NCBI GenBank assembly: GCA_005656395.1
Contig: SRSI01000048.1
Span: 2,232,001 to 2,296,000, forward strand
DNA length: 64,000 nucleotides
Direction of reading: 5' to 3'
From: Strongyloides papillosus
Lineage: Eukaryota > Nematoda > Chromadorea > Rhabditida > Strongyloididae
The notes beneath the pieces were generated by a model, which made no database searches, was not told where the DNA came from, and saw nothing but the letters and a program-made list of their open reading frames with translations. The translations under genes and the position numbers were made by a program. Position 1 is the stretch's first letter; every line of letters begins with the position of its first letter. Below, in pieces: positions 23,343-35,611 of the stretch.

Positions 23343-25545
23343 TTTCAAAATTACTTTTACTGTTATTTGTTTTAATATTTTGTTTTATATGTTTGTTTTA
23401 AATAAATATTTCTTTGTTTTAATAGTTCATTGTAAATTGACATTCTCCAAATTTTATTGTTTAGCTATTAAATATTACCTTTCATGGAAACTAATTGTAC
23501 TAAACTTCTTCATATGACTTTGTTTCTACTTCCAACGTAGTTATTTTGTACTTTTTTTTATATAAAATGTTAAAAGTGCATTGAAATTGTATCTCTGTGT
23601 AATAATTTTAAAAATTTTACTTTAGGTTCTTCAAATTTTGAAATATTAGTTAATATACATTTTGAATTCTTAGTCGAAAGTAATTATGTAATCTTTTAAT
23701 TTCATACCTAATCTTATTAAAAGTAAATTCTTGGATTTAACTGATTAATCATTTACTGCTATTCTTTAAGATGTGTGTATAAATTTTTAAAGATATAAAA
23801 ATTAATATTCTATTTCATAAATTAGAAATAAACGGTAAATAATAAAACATATATTTTATTGAAAAAAGTCTTAAAACAAGGTTCTAATAAACACATTTAG
23901 GTTTGTATAATAAACTACAAGAAAACATATTTCCATTTTTCATGAAATATTCAGTTATAAATTTTTTTAAATTTACTGCAATCAAATTTTATTTTTTAGA
24001 ATAAATTATGTTCAGAAATTAAAAGAGAAATAAGAAAATTCATAAATAATTTATACTATTTTAAATTACCAATTTATTGAAACAAGAATTTTTTAGAAAT
24101 TTTCATTTACTTAATTGATTTAAATTTTTACAATATCTTTAATATCTAACTGTATACCATATAACGTATTAAGTCTTTTTACCAAAACTGGTGCGTTATT
24201 TTTATAAAAATTACAATAATAATTTTTCTTATACCACAAAACTCTTTAAATACATCTTTTTTTATAATAAACATTTGTTTGACTAATTTTTTTATTTGAT
24301 AGTATAGTTTTTCTAGATGTTTTTTAAGTAATTTTAAAGTCTAATCAATACATATTTTTAATTTATTTGTTCTTAAATGTTAAAATTACTTCCTCTATTT
24401 ATTTTTCAATAATTTAGTTAATTAACTAATTTCAAAATAAATATAATTTATCTGAATTTTTTCATATACAAGTGATACTATTTATAAATTAGTATAATTA
24501 AACAAACTATCATATGACAATTTATCATAATAAATTCTCAATTTTTAGTTTCTGAATTTTTATCTTTGCAACTATTTAATTTTATAGAAACTTAAACAGC
24601 TTTAATTAATTAATTTACTGCCGGAAGTGTAAACATATTATTATTAAGTCGAACAAAATTAAAACTTTTTGTATTACCTTTTGTTCTATTAATATATCTC
24701 ATTCAAAAATTTGCAAAGAAAAACATTTGTAATGCATTAGGCAAACTTTTAAATTAAAACAAATTATTTATCGGGAATATCACGTAATCATTAAATAAAA
24801 AAATATTATAATAACATACATAAAAATTATACTTAAGCAAGAGATTCTAAAAGATCAAAAATTTTAATATAAATATTATGAAAGATATTTCGCTAGTTAT
24901 ATTAACTTTATAAAAGTAAATAATTTGTTTACAATTTATGAAACTATTATTTAAAGGTTTCACCATTAATTAATTTTTTATTATTAATATTAATTGTATG
25001 AAAAATTAAACATACACCCAAACTAATAATTTAGGATTATATACATTTTTTAGATAATTTCTATAAAAGTGATGCAGTCTAGAAAAATACTTGTTATAAA
25101 TATTATTGTTATTTTTCCTATCACAATTATATATAATTTTGTTAAATTACCCCTTTTTAGCTGGTCCCGGTATTTTTGAAGCTCTCATAAAGAATTTTGG
25201 AAACACATATATAAACTTGACTATCTTACACTGGGTACCTTCATTGTGTAGAATGTTCTACCAATATTGACTTTTATCTTACTACCTATGATTCATTTTG
25301 TTTTGAAATATAATTGTTATTATTTATTTTTGTCTTTTTTAGGATTTTTAACCTACTTACTGTTGTTGGATAATCTATTTAATCTTTATTGAAGTTGTAG
25401 AAGTTGTGAAAACACATTTAAATTAATCAATACTTATTTCAACTTTTTGACTATTTTGTTCTGCAAAACTAGGAAAAATAAATTATTATTATATTTTTAT
25501 TTTAAATATACAATTAATAACGAGTATATTAAAGTTTTAAAAAAA
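23343..25545. other. 2.2-kb extremely A+T-rich gap
   Basis: This is among the most A+T-rich parts of the window. Only short ORFs of random appearance occur. A slightly G+C-richer patch (about 25155-25265, around tggtcccggtattt and ctgggtacc) lies upstream of the MED15 gene and may be part of its promoter. Confidence 0.5.
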
Positions 25546-27330
25546 ATGAATTATGGTAGTGAACAACAGCAAAATATATCTGGTCAATATGTTATGCAAC
25601 GAGTACCTCAAAGGATAGCGCCAATGGCACAAAGTGTACCAAATCAACAACGCCCGCAAGGACAAGTAATTAATAATCAACCACAAATGGTTGGCCAAAC
25701 AGTTATTACTAATGGCCAAAGACAAACTATTCAAATGGGACAAGGTGTTCCACAAGGCTATTATATGCAAATACAACAAAATGAACCAATGCAAATTGGT
25801 AGTCAAGAAAGAAGACAAGTACCGGTTCAATATGATCAAAGACAAAATCTTATGAGACAGAGAATGGTCAATAACCAGGGAGCGCAGATGATTCAACAAC
25901 AACAGGCGCAACAAATAAGAATGCGAACAAATATTAATACGGGTGTTAACCAACCACAGATTGTTTATTTACAACAAGGTCCTAATTCTGTTCCGACTCA
26001 AATGTCAAATGCCAATTCTAATGCTCCTATACAATTACAACGTATTTCTTCTGCTCACTATCAACAAGCCAATCAATCTTCAGGAAGTCCAATGAATATT
26101 CAACAACAAACTAATTACCACAATGCTGGGCAGAATTTAAGCCATTCTCCACCACGAGGACAAGTACCAGTAATGTATAATAATGCAACAACATCAGGGC
26201 CATCACCACAATATGGTTCAGCACTTCAAGCCGAATTAAGAGGTACTGTAAATAATCAGTCATATCAACATAAAATGCCTCACCAAAATATGATGAATAG
26301 TGGCGTTCCACAACATGTTCAAAGTGCACCACAACTTCAAAAAGAACTTGAAGCTGATAAGGAAAGTCCTGAATACATTAATTGTTTAAATTATATTAAA
26401 CAATCCGAGAAAAAACTTAGAATTCTTGTAGAAAGAATGCGCTTAGATGGTGGTAATGAACAATTGCTCAATAATATTGAAAAAATTCTTGATATAATGG
26501 AAGGGAAAAAAACGGTAACATTACAATTTCTGGGAAAACTTAAAAAAACTGTAGAAAATTTAATTGAAAAATTTGATATTTGTAAAAATATGATTAAAAC
26601 ATCAACAATGGTTGCTGAGGAGGCTGATAAATTTAAATCATTTACCATTCCTCATTATGATCCATTTTACAGTTTGAAAAAATATCATTCTAGGTATGTA
26701 GATAAATCTTCCAAATTACTATTTTTTTAATTTAGAATGCCAAAAGAATTAAGGAATATTGTACCAGATGATGATCCTACACCTTATTATTTAAGGAAAA
26801 ATTATCAATCTCCAATGGAGGAGGATAATGGTATTAATGATTCATGTGCAAGAAATATTGAAAAAGAATTGGATGAATATTCCAAGTTAGTTGTTGATGA
26901 AAATGATAAACAAAGACTTGTAATTATCTGTGACAACGGTAGAACAATAACAATATCTAATGAAGCTACAAAAGAATTACTTGAAATTGGTAATTTTGAG
27001 GTTGATAGAGAAGCTATTCCAATTTCCGATCATTGTCGTGAAGTTAGAATAAAAATTACAGGTTCTGATACATCTTGCGCATTTCCATTATATTTAATAA
27101 TTCCCGTTGATTACCCAGAAACATTATGTACTATTTACTATCCTTTTGAAAGCCCAAATAATCGTAATAGATATATAGAGAATATTAAAAGAAATATGGA
27201 AATTAATTTGGCACGAAATTCATACCCACGTACTATTACAGAGATTGCTTCAAGATGGAGTACTGAAGTTAATAATTGTTTTATTCATGATTGGTCATTT
27301 AATGGACCTACTCAAAATTCAGTCGGTTAA
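25546..27330 (+). CDS. mdt-15: Mediator complex subunit 15 (MDT-15-like)
   Basis: Exons 25546-26693 and 26736-27330 (phase 2) give 580 residues. Residues 1-275 are Gln/Asn/Met-rich. A conserved helical block near 280-345 (YINCLNYIKQSEKKLRILVERM..LLNNIEKILDIMEG..TLQFLGKLKKTVENLIEK) matches the central Med15 domain. The C-terminal domain includes CAFPLYLIIPVDYPETLCTIYY and ends SRWSTEVNNCF, matching the Med15 C-terminal fold. MDT-15 is a Mediator tail subunit that partners SREBP and nuclear receptors in lipid metabolism and stress genes. The N-terminal KIX domain expected for this family is not visible after the chosen ATG; it may be lost, too diverged, or in an unseen upstream exon. An open frame reaches back to 25447 without a plausible ATG. 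Confidence 0.82.
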
Positions 27331-28030
27331 ATACCTATTATTATTTTTTGTTCATTTTATCTTTCACATATCACTTTTCCTTCATTATTTTTGTAAGTTT
27401 GTAAATGTAACAATTATCATTTCATGAAGATGAGATTCAGGAAAGAGGATTTTACAGAAATTTTTCTGAGCCATTGTGCTTTAATAATATATCTTTCCAA
27501 ATACTATTTTTACGTTTTATGTACAACTACATTAAGGGTAAATTCATAATTTAAAAGAGTTTTGAATTTTTTAAAATATTATTTACTTAATAAAACCATT
27601 TCTTAAATTAATCAAATATTATTTTTATAAAAATTTTGTAAGAGTAGGTTTGTTCTTTGAAATTTGATAAACTTTATATCAAAATATGTGACTGAATACA
27701 ACTAACTTCAACATAAAAATATTAAATAATTAACTTTATAACCTATTTGATTTTACAATTATGTTTTTAAAATTATTTTTTGTATATACACCTAAAAACT
27801 ATAATTAATCAATATTTAATTTATTTTATATTGTTTAACAATTATAATATTCTTAATATTTAATAAATATTGTAATTTAAATATCATGAAATTCAGTGTT
27901 ATTCTAAATTCCATATTATTATATTAATTGAAACTAAGAATCAAAATGATGTTTTGAAAAAATTGTATATTTTTATTTTCTATATTAATACGTAGGAAAA
28001 TTTAAACAATAAACTTGAAATGGTAATTAA
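27331..28030. other. Convergent 3' intergenic gap
   Basis: 700 bp of A+T-rich DNA lies between the convergent MED15 and WDR4 genes. Only 3' untranslated sequence and no further feature is apparent. Confidence 0.6.
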
Positions 28031-29209
28031 TTAATCTTTTGAAATCTTTAATTTTTTACTAATTCTTTCTTCTTTTTTCTTCATGTACTCTTCAATATTA
28101 GCGGAATCTGGATCTTTGCATAAATGTAATGCTGGCAATGGGTCATTAAGACTTTTCAGTGTCTCAATAACTTCTTTCATATCAGCAGAATTTGAAAATC
28201 TATCATTAATGTTAGTAATTTCAAGTGTTTTTGAATCAATTTCATAAAATCCACTGTTGTTGACGGTAATAAAATTGGATGTATAAACAATATCAAAAAA
28301 GAAATCACCTTCTGACCCATTGTTTGCATTTATTTTTTCTGATACAACCCATGTACCATTTGAGTATTCTAGAAGGTGGAAATAATTTTCTCCCTCTAGT
28401 GTTACAATACCTTTAAAAGTTTTCTCACTATTCTCTATTATCCTAACTTTTCTAATAACTTTTTCATCAAAATGCATAGAATCAATAATTTTACCACTTT
28501 CAACATCCCAAATGAAAACATTTCCATCAGAGCCCCCAGACAAAAGTTTATTATTTGGTAGAGAAATGACAGTTGAAATATATCCTTGATGTCCTAGTAA
28601 CATACGTTCAATTACATATGAATCAGGATACCGACAAACTTTAATTTTTTCGTCACGATCTCCAGTGAATATCAAAGTATCATTTGCGTTAATATCAAAA
28701 TCAAGAATCATACTTATATGGCCGACTAAACCTTCACCACCCAATTCATTTGGTTCCCCGAATACCGATATTTTTTTAGCTTCTTTTTCTTTCTCAATTG
28801 CTTCATCAGTTAAACCATAACGTGTAAGTGTACCATGTCTATCTGCTATCAGTAGATGTTCCTCAGAATTTGAGAAACCAATTACAGTACTAGCCTTTAA
28901 GACAAATAAATGAGGCCTTTTTGAGTATTCTTTAAAGGTTCCATTAGAATCTTTTTCATAAATATATCCAACTTTGTTTGCTGTAGCTAGACACATTTTA
29001 TCACCATTTTTTGAAATATTAGCACATAAGACAGTTGAGGGTACATTTTTATAATGTGAGATTGTTGTTTCATTTGTATATGGAATATCTGATGGTAACT
29101 CTAAAGTTGTAGAGAATTTTAAAGTCCAATCATTTTCGGTATCATAAATAGATACTTTATTTCCAACAAAAATAAATAATTCATTTTTGTGGTATTTAAG
29201 AAAAGCCAT
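28031..29209 (-). CDS. WDR4: tRNA (guanine-N7) methyltransferase non-catalytic subunit WDR4/Trm82
   Basis: A single exon encodes 392 residues, the typical size. It is a WD40 protein; the diagnostic block is GLVGHISMILDFDI at about 163-176, FTGDRDEKIKVCRYPDSY near 184-201 and LGHQGYISTVISLPNNKLLSGGSDGNVFIWDVESGK near 207-242. LVGHxSMxLD and TxDRDEKIxV are the WDR4/Trm82 signature. The protein forms a heterodimer with METTL1/Trm8 that makes m7G46 in tRNA. The C-terminus is Lys-rich (KKKEERISKKLKISKD). The first ATG starts at the first beta strand. Confidence 0.9.
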   Translation of the reverse strand: MAFLKYHKNELFIFVGNKVSIYDTENDWTLKFSTTLELPSDIPYTNETTISHYKNVPSTVLCANISKNGDKMCLATANKVGYIYEKDSNGTFKEYSKRPHLFVLKASTVIGFSNSEEHLLIADRHGTLTRYGLTDEAIEKEKEAKKISVFGEPNELGGEGLVGHISMILDFDINANDTLIFTGDRDEKIKVCRYPDSYVIERMLLGHQGYISTVISLPNNKLLSGGSDGNVFIWDVESGKIIDSMHFDEKVIRKVRIIENSEKTFKGIVTLEGENYFHLLEYSNGTWVVSEKINANNGSEGDFFFDIVYTSNFITVNNSGFYEIDSKTLEITNINDRFSNSADMKEVIETLKSLNDPLPALHLCKDPDSANIEEYMKKKEERISKKLKISKD

Positions 29210-30055
29210 TTAAAGTGATAATAAAATAATTAAAAAAATTTAAGAAAAAAAAGGTAAATTAAAATTTAAAAAATGGTATATTAAGAAAAGGTCGTTCTTT
29301 TGTATAAAAAAACGGAACTTCTTCTTAATAAATATTTATTAAAAATTTAAAAAAATTTTTATTAATCTCGCAACATTACTCCAAATAAATTATTCGTTAT
29401 AAAACATACATACGAATTTAGAAATTTTTGTTTTTTTGTATTAGAGTTAAAATTTATTAACAATAAATTGAGAGTGGAGTATATCCCCTATAAACATAAA
29501 CAATACAACAAAATTATTATAAACCCTTACTGTTAATTATAATATCTCCCTTTTTAACTTTTACGTATCCCCTAGAAGTCCAGACGATGAATATGAGGTG
29601 TGCCTTCTGAAAAACCTAGAAATTAGAAAGATGACGTGATTAGAAAGATGACGTGATTATTGTATTATTGCGAAATAATGTTTTTGTCATCCTTTCTTTT
29701 CTTTTATACACCTGTTTTTGCCGCGTTTTAGCCTTTGTGAAAATAAGGATAGATTTTAGATAGTGCGTATCCAACTTTAGAAATACAGTATTTTTTTATG
29801 AAATTAATAAGATAAGTAGTTTTTTAATTTCAAAAATTATTCTATGATGTACGTTAATCACTTTAGACATTTTGTTATTTGTTTTTCATATAACTTTTAG
29901 ATATTTTGCAAACGTTAAAAATTAATTTATGGTAAAATTACATAAATAACAAAAATAATAGGTATATATGCTTTATTTAATATTAAAAACTTATATTATA
30001 ATAACAATGAATAATATTTCCATTTAACATTGAGTAAAAAATGTCATTTAAATTA
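29210..30055. other. WDR4 upstream region
   Basis: This 846-bp gap contains the WDR4 promoter and the 3' side of the TTL gene. A G+C-richer patch at 29560-29730 includes a perfect 17-bp tandem duplication that repeats TGACGTG. No gene was seen. Confidence 0.55.
29622..29655 (+). repeat. Perfect 17-bp tandem duplication carrying TGACGTG
   Basis: Two back-to-back copies of attagaaagatgacgtg (29622-29638, 29639-29655). Each holds TGACGTG, a CREB/ATF/XBP1-type core, about 420 bp upstream of the WDR4 start codon. Confidence 0.75.
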
Positions 30056-30460
30056 CTAATCAATTGTATCTTTGATTTTATCAACTTCCGCTGGATCAAG
30101 AATACCGTAATCATATACTTGTTCTCCATGATGACTATTCGAGTCATTTTTCCGTCTACCTTCCTTAACATCAAGATAAATATTTTTATAATACTTAGAA
30201 CAATTATAATAAAATTCAAAATACCCATTTAGGAAATTTTTAAATTGTTTATCAATATGAATTTCAAAATACCCATTTTTATCTGTTATGTTTGTAACAG
30301 ATGTAAAACCTTCTTCATCATAAATTGTTATGTTAGCATTCGTTAATGGTATTCTAGAGCATTGAAGATAACCTTTAAAAAGTTTTTTCGAAGATATATC
30401 ATTTAGATGGAAGCAGTAAATTACAACAATTAGGAAAGAAAAAATAAATGATTGTATCAT
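30056..30460 (-). CDS. Transthyretin-like (TTL) family secreted protein
   Basis: A single exon encodes 134 residues from the Met at 30460; an in-frame Met 11 codons upstream (30493) is possible, but the chosen one opens directly onto the hydrophobic signal peptide (MIQSFIFSFLIVVIYCFHL). The mature part follows the nematode TTL pattern: LFKGYLQCSRIPLTNANITIYDEE, then TDKNGYFEI, then a second Cys in YYNCSKYY, giving the usual disulphide pair. TTL proteins are a large nematode family of small extracellular beta-sandwich proteins; roles include cell-corpse recognition and host secretions, and none can be assigned here. It lies head-to-head with the first 7TM receptor gene, 268 bp apart. Decayed 5' ends of the same gene recur across the receptor array. 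Confidence 0.8.
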   Translation of the reverse strand: MIQSFIFSFLIVVIYCFHLNDISSKKLFKGYLQCSRIPLTNANITIYDEEGFTSVTNITDKNGYFEIHIDKQFKNFLNGYFEFYYNCSKYYKNIYLDVKEGRRKNDSNSHHGEQVYDYGILDPAEVDKIKDTID

Positions 30461-30728
30461 GGATATTGAATAATGATAGTAAAATGTAATCAAGAAATTT
30501 TTATTTGTAGTAATTAAATAAAATATAAATGCAATTTTCTTTTCTAATTAAGCAAATTTTTTCTATATAATGTATTAAATTGAATAAAAAACTAATAATA
30601 TAATTATTTTTTAACTCAAAAGGAAGGAAACTTTATACTGTCTAAATGATTGTATATAAGAAATAGTTTTTTACATTAAAAATAAATAAATGACAATTAT
30701 TTCTATTATTTAAACTGTATAATTTTTA
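30461..30728. promoter_or_regulatory. Shared bidirectional promoter of TTL and receptor copy A
   Basis: The 268 bp between the two start codons is repeated, with good conservation, in front of the other receptor copies. It contains a block ttttttaactcaaaaggaag (about 30608-30627) followed by gaaactttat, present 90-120 bp upstream of all intact copies, and a TATA-like TATATAAG at 30653-30660, 69 bp before the receptor ATG. Confidence 0.5.
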
Positions 30729-31799
30729 ATGTCTAATAATACGAATTTTACTGATTATTGTAATGGAACAGAAGATGATGTTTTTGATGGTTCTGTAGAA
30801 TCGATAACTTTTATAAGTAATGTTACAATTGGATTAATACATCTCATGATAATTGTATTTTTTATAATAACACAGATTCTCATATTTATAGTAATTTAAT
30901 TATTTTTTTAATATTATAAATTTTTTAGAGTTTTCACAAAATATCAAAACGAAAAAATCATAACATGGCATTCGATTTAATGAGACATCACGGTGTTGTT
31001 TCATTTATCCAACAATTATGCCATTTGCTGACATCATTACAAACAATATTTTATATTAATTGGGGAGCAACATGTTCAACAATTATTGGAGGAATTCTCG
31101 AAGCAGCTTACCTTTGTAGTGTAGCATTTATATTAGTATTATCATTGAATCGTTGTGATCTCATGTATAATTTTAAAATTTTTCCTTCTATATCAAGAAG
31201 AAATTTTTATTCAATTGCATCTATTTTATGCTATGTTTATTTTTGTTTAATAACGGTTTTTTTTCTTCTACCTAGTAATAGAATGACGTTTAAATTTCGT
31301 TATTATGAATGGGATTTTATTGAAGATGAATGTTCGACAAGTGTGGGGTTTGTGGTAGAAAAATGGAATGTTTATGGCCCTTTAATTATATCATTTATAT
31401 TATATGTTCTAACGTTCTCTAAAATAATTTACTTAAGAAGTAAGAAACAGAAATCAACTTATTTTTGTACCGAGGACATTAAATTAATAGTTTATATAGT
31501 AACAACTTATGTTTTAATTATATTTATGGAAATTTGTTGGAACGCTCATTTTTTTAATATTTATAAAACTCAATTTGGAGCGTGTATACCACATTTCTTG
31601 TATATACTAATATCAGGTGCCAATACAACTTTTACATTATTTTTTGTTAGGTAAAATTTCTAAATATTACTATAAAAAGTTATCAAAACATTTTAGGGAT
31701 GTTCGTAATAATGCTTTCGGTAGGTGTTGTTCTAAATCTATTGTACCAGTATCCAGAATTGATAAGACTCAAATAAAAAGTACGAAAGTGATGTTTTAA
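30729..31799 (+). CDS. Nematode 7TM chemoreceptor-like GPCR, array copy A
   Basis: Exons 30729-30890, 30929-31650 and 31697-31799 give 328 residues. Exon 1 holds an N-glycosylated outer tail (NNT, NFT, NGT) and TM1. Exon 2 holds TM2 to TM7: TM2 near GVVSFIQQLCHLLTSLQTIFY, TM3 IIGGILEAAYLCSVAFILVL ending in LNRCD (the DRY position), TM4 YSIASILCYVYFCLITVFFLL, TM5 PLIISFILYVLTFSKIIYL, TM6 LIVYIVTTYVLIIFMEICW and TM7 LYILISGANTTFTLFFV. Exon 3 is a basic cytoplasmic tail with a Cys pair (GRCCSKS). The LNRC end of TM3 recalls the serpentine receptor classes T/X, but class assignment is uncertain. Start codon and both splice junctions are the same in all copies, which strongly supports this model. 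Ligand unknown. Confidence 0.8.
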
Positions 31800-32267
31800 A
31801 TTTTATTATATTTTTTAAAAATATTTATATATTTTTATTAATATTTTGATTATTTTTTAAATTAGGTATTATTTCTGTACATAAACTTTTTTGGTTAAGA
31901 ATTATATCTCCTTAGTGATTAATTTATGGTACTTAAAACGGATTCATTCTCACTTTATTTCTACATTAATTTTGTAATTTTATAAATATATTTGTTGAAA
32001 ATTAATATAAAATTAAAAATTGTTTACCAATTCTTTTATTATGATAAATTACCAAACCATTAAGTTTTTAATTTGTTTTGATTGTCTTTGACATGGTGTG
32101 AAAACAACCTTAATGAATTTTTATTTTTTCTGAGAAATGAAAAAAAAATTAATTGTAAAATTTTGCTACATACAAATTTCACTTATTTTAAGAGTTATAT
32201 TAATAAATCATTGATATTTAAGTTAGAAGCTTAAGTCTACAATGTAATATATAAATTTATGTTAATT

Positions 32268-32375
32268 AATATTGATCTCGTAATTTTTTTACAAAGACGT
32301 GAAGCCAGACTAAATAAAATTTTAACTCAATCAGGCAAGAAAAATAAATGATTCTATCGTAGATATTGAATAATG
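32268..32375 (-). pseudogene. TTL 5'-end relic between copies A and B
   Basis: The minus strand aligns with the TTL gene over its start codon and about 13 following codons; the ATG has become ACG (bases 32360-32358) and the frame decays afterwards. Confidence 0.6.
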
Positions 32376-32630
32376 AAAAATAAAATTTTATCAAGAAATT
32401 TTTAATTGTTGTAATTAAAATAAAATACAGATGCAATTTTCTATTGTAATTAAGCAAATATTTTTTATATAATGTATTAAATTGAATAAAAAACTAATAA
32501 TATAATTATTTTTTAACTCACAAGGAAGGAAACTTTATACTGTCTAGATGATTATATATAAGTAACAGTTTTTCACATTAAAAATAAATAAATGACAATT
32601 ATTTCTATCATTTAAACTGTATAATTTCTA

Positions 32631-33705
32631 ATGTCTAGTAATACGAATTTTGCTTATTATTGTGGTGAAACAGAAGGTGAACTTTTTAAAGATTCTGTAG
32701 AATCAATAACTTTTATAAGTAATGTTACAATTGGATTAATACATCTCATGATAACTGTATTTTTTATAATAACACAGATTCTCATATTTATAGTAATTTA
32801 ATTTAATTATTTTTTAATATTATAAATTTTTTAGAGTTTTCATAAAATATCAAAACGAAAAAATCATAACATGGCATTCGATTTAATGAGACATCATGGT
32901 GTTGTATCATTTGTTCAGCAATTATGCCATTTTCTAACATCAGTACAAACAATATTTTATATTAATTGGGGACCAACATTTCCAACAATTATTGGAGGAA
33001 TTCTCGAAGCAGGTTACCTTAGTAGTATAGCATTTATATTAGTATTATCATTGAATCGTTGTGATCTTATGTATGATTTTAAACTTTTTCCTTCTATATC
33101 AAGAAAAATTTTTTATTCAATTGCATCTATTTTATGCTATGTTTATTATTGTTTAGTAATGGTTTTTTTTCTTCTACCAGGTAATAGAATGATGTTTAAA
33201 TATCGTCATTATGAATGGAGTTTTGTTGAAGATGGTTGTTTGACAAGTTTGGGGTTTACGTTAGTAAAATGGAATATTTACAGCCCTTTAATTGTATCAT
33301 TTATATTATATGTTCTAACGTTCTCTAAAATAATTTACTTAAGATGTAAGAAACAGAAATCAACTTATTTTTTTACCGAGGACATTAAATTAATAGTTCA
33401 TATTGTAATAACTTATGTTTTAATTATATGTATGGAAATTTGTTGGAACGGTCATTTTTTTAATATTTATAAAACTCAATTTGGAGCGTTAATACCACAA
33501 ATTATGTATATACTAATATCAGGTGCCAATACAACCTTTACATTATTTTTTGTTAGGTAAAATTTCTGAATATTACTATAAAAAGTTATCAAAACATTTT
33601 AGGGATGTTCGTAATAATGCTTTCGGTAGGTGTTGTTCTAAATCTATTGTACCAGCATCCAGAATTGATAAGGCTCAAATAAAAAGTACGAAAGTGGTGT
33701 TTTAA
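32631..33705 (+). CDS. 7TM chemoreceptor-like GPCR, array copy B
   Basis: Exons 32631-32792, 32835-33556 and 33603-33705 give 328 residues. This is the closest relative of copy A, starting 1,902 bp downstream; exon lengths are identical. The outer tail (MSSNTNFAYYCGETEGEL) has diverged more than the membrane segments, and the loop before TM5 reads EDGCLTSLGFTLVKWN. The C-tail differs from A at four positions (for example ending KVVF). Intact, so presumably functional. Confidence 0.78.
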
Positions 33706-34189
33706 ATTTTATTATATTTTTTTTAAAATATTTATATATTTTTATTAATATTTTGATTATTTTTTAAATTAGGTATTATTTCTGTACATAAACTTTTTTG
33801 GTTAAGAATTATATCTTCTTAGTGATTAATTTATGGTACTAAGAACGGATTCATTCTTACTTTATTTTACATTAATTTTGTAATTTTATAAATATATTTA
33901 TTGAAAATTAATATAAAATTAAAAATTGTTTACCAATTCTCTTATAATAATAAATTACCAAAACATAAAGTTTTTAATTTGTTTTGATTGTCTTTGGCAT
34001 GGTATGAAAACAACCTTATCGAATTTTTATTTTTTCTGAGAAATGAAAAAAAAATTTATTGTAAAAATTTGCTGCATACCAATTTCACTTATTTTAAGAG
34101 TTATATTAATAAATCATTGATATTTAAGTTAGAAGCTTAAGTCTACAATGTAGTATATAAATTTATATTAATTAATATTGATCTCGTAA

Positions 34190-34280
34190 TTTTTTATAAG
34201 GACGTGAAGCCAGACTAAATAAAATTTTAACTCAATCAGGCAAGAAAAATAAATGATTCTATCGTAGATATTGAATAATG
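34190..34280 (-). pseudogene. TTL 5'-end relic between copies B and C
   Basis: Same relic as upstream of copy B, with the start codon again ACG and the downstream frame lost. Confidence 0.6.
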
Positions 34281-34550
34281 AAAAATAAAATGTTGCCTAA
34301 GAAATTTTTAATTTGTGTAATTAAAATAAAATATGGATGAAATTTTCTTTTGTAATTGAGCAAATTTCTCATATATGGTATATAATACTGGTTAAAGGAT
34401 TAATAATATAATTGTTTTTTAAACTCAAAAGGAAGAAAAATTTTTTTATTTGCTAAATGGATTGTATAAAAAATGGTTCTTCATATTAAAAATAAATAAA
34501 TGATAATTATTTTTATCGTTAAAACTGTATATTTTTAAATACCTAGTAAG

Positions 34551-35611
34551 ATGAATTCAACTGCTATATGTTATCTTAATGAATTTGGTGCTTGTTCTAA
34601 TTCTGTAGATTCAATAACCTTTATAAGCAATGTTACAGTTGGATTAATTCATTTTGGTTTAACCATATTTTTTATAACAGCACAAATCCTGATGTTCATA
34701 GTAATTTAAATATTTTTAAAATATTGTAGTTTTTTTTAGAGTTTTCAACAAATGCCGAAAGAACGATATCATAATACACCATTACCTTTAATGAGACATC
34801 ATGGTGTTGTATCATTTATTCAACAATTATGCCATTTGGTAACATCCATAAAGACAATATTTTTAATGAGATGGGAACCAATATTTATAGAAATTATTGG
34901 AGGAATTCTTGAATCGGCCTATCTTTGTGGTATAGCATTCATATTGATATTGTCATTGAATCGCTGTGATCTTATGTATAATTTTAAATTTTTTCCTTCT
35001 GTATCAAGAAAGAAATTTTATTCAATTGCAGCTATTTTATGCTATGTTTATTTTTGTTTAATGATGTTTTTTTTCCTTCTTCCTAATAATAGAATGGCTT
35101 TTGACATTGAGTATTATGAATGGGCTTTTGTTGGAGATCAGTGTTCAGCATATTATGGATTTTTAATAAAAAAATGGGCCGTTTATATACCTTTAATTGT
35201 ATCATTTATATTATATGTGCTAACATTCTACAAAATATATTATCTACGAAGTCTGAAACAAAGTTCAAATTATCTTTATCCTGAGGATATTAAAATAATA
35301 ATTAATGTAATAATATCTTATGTTTTAATAATAACAGTGGAAGTTTGTTGGCATGCTCAATTTTTTAATATTTATGAAACACAATTGGGAGCGTTAATAC
35401 CACAAATTATGTATATAATCGTATCAGGTGCCAACACAACTTTTACATTATTTTCTGTTAGGTAAACTTTCTAAATATTACTATAAATAGTTATCAAAAC
35501 TTTTTTAGGGATATTCGTAAAAACATTTTTGGTAGATGTTGTTCTAAACCTATTATACAAGTATCAAAACTTGGAAATGCTCAAATAAAAAAATTAAAAG
35601 TGATGTTTTAA
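34551..35611 (+). CDS. 7TM chemoreceptor-like GPCR, array copy C
   Basis: Exons 34551-34700, 34740-35461 and 35509-35611 give 324 residues. It belongs to the second subfamily: a four-residue shorter exon 1 starting MNSTAICYLNEF, IFLMRWEPIF between TM2 and TM3, and KQSSNYLYPEDIKIIINVII at TM6 in place of the KQKSTYF type. The loop before TM5 carries two Cys-free acidic-to-aromatic changes (GDQCSAYYGFLIKKW). Copy F is its nearest sister. Confidence 0.78.
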
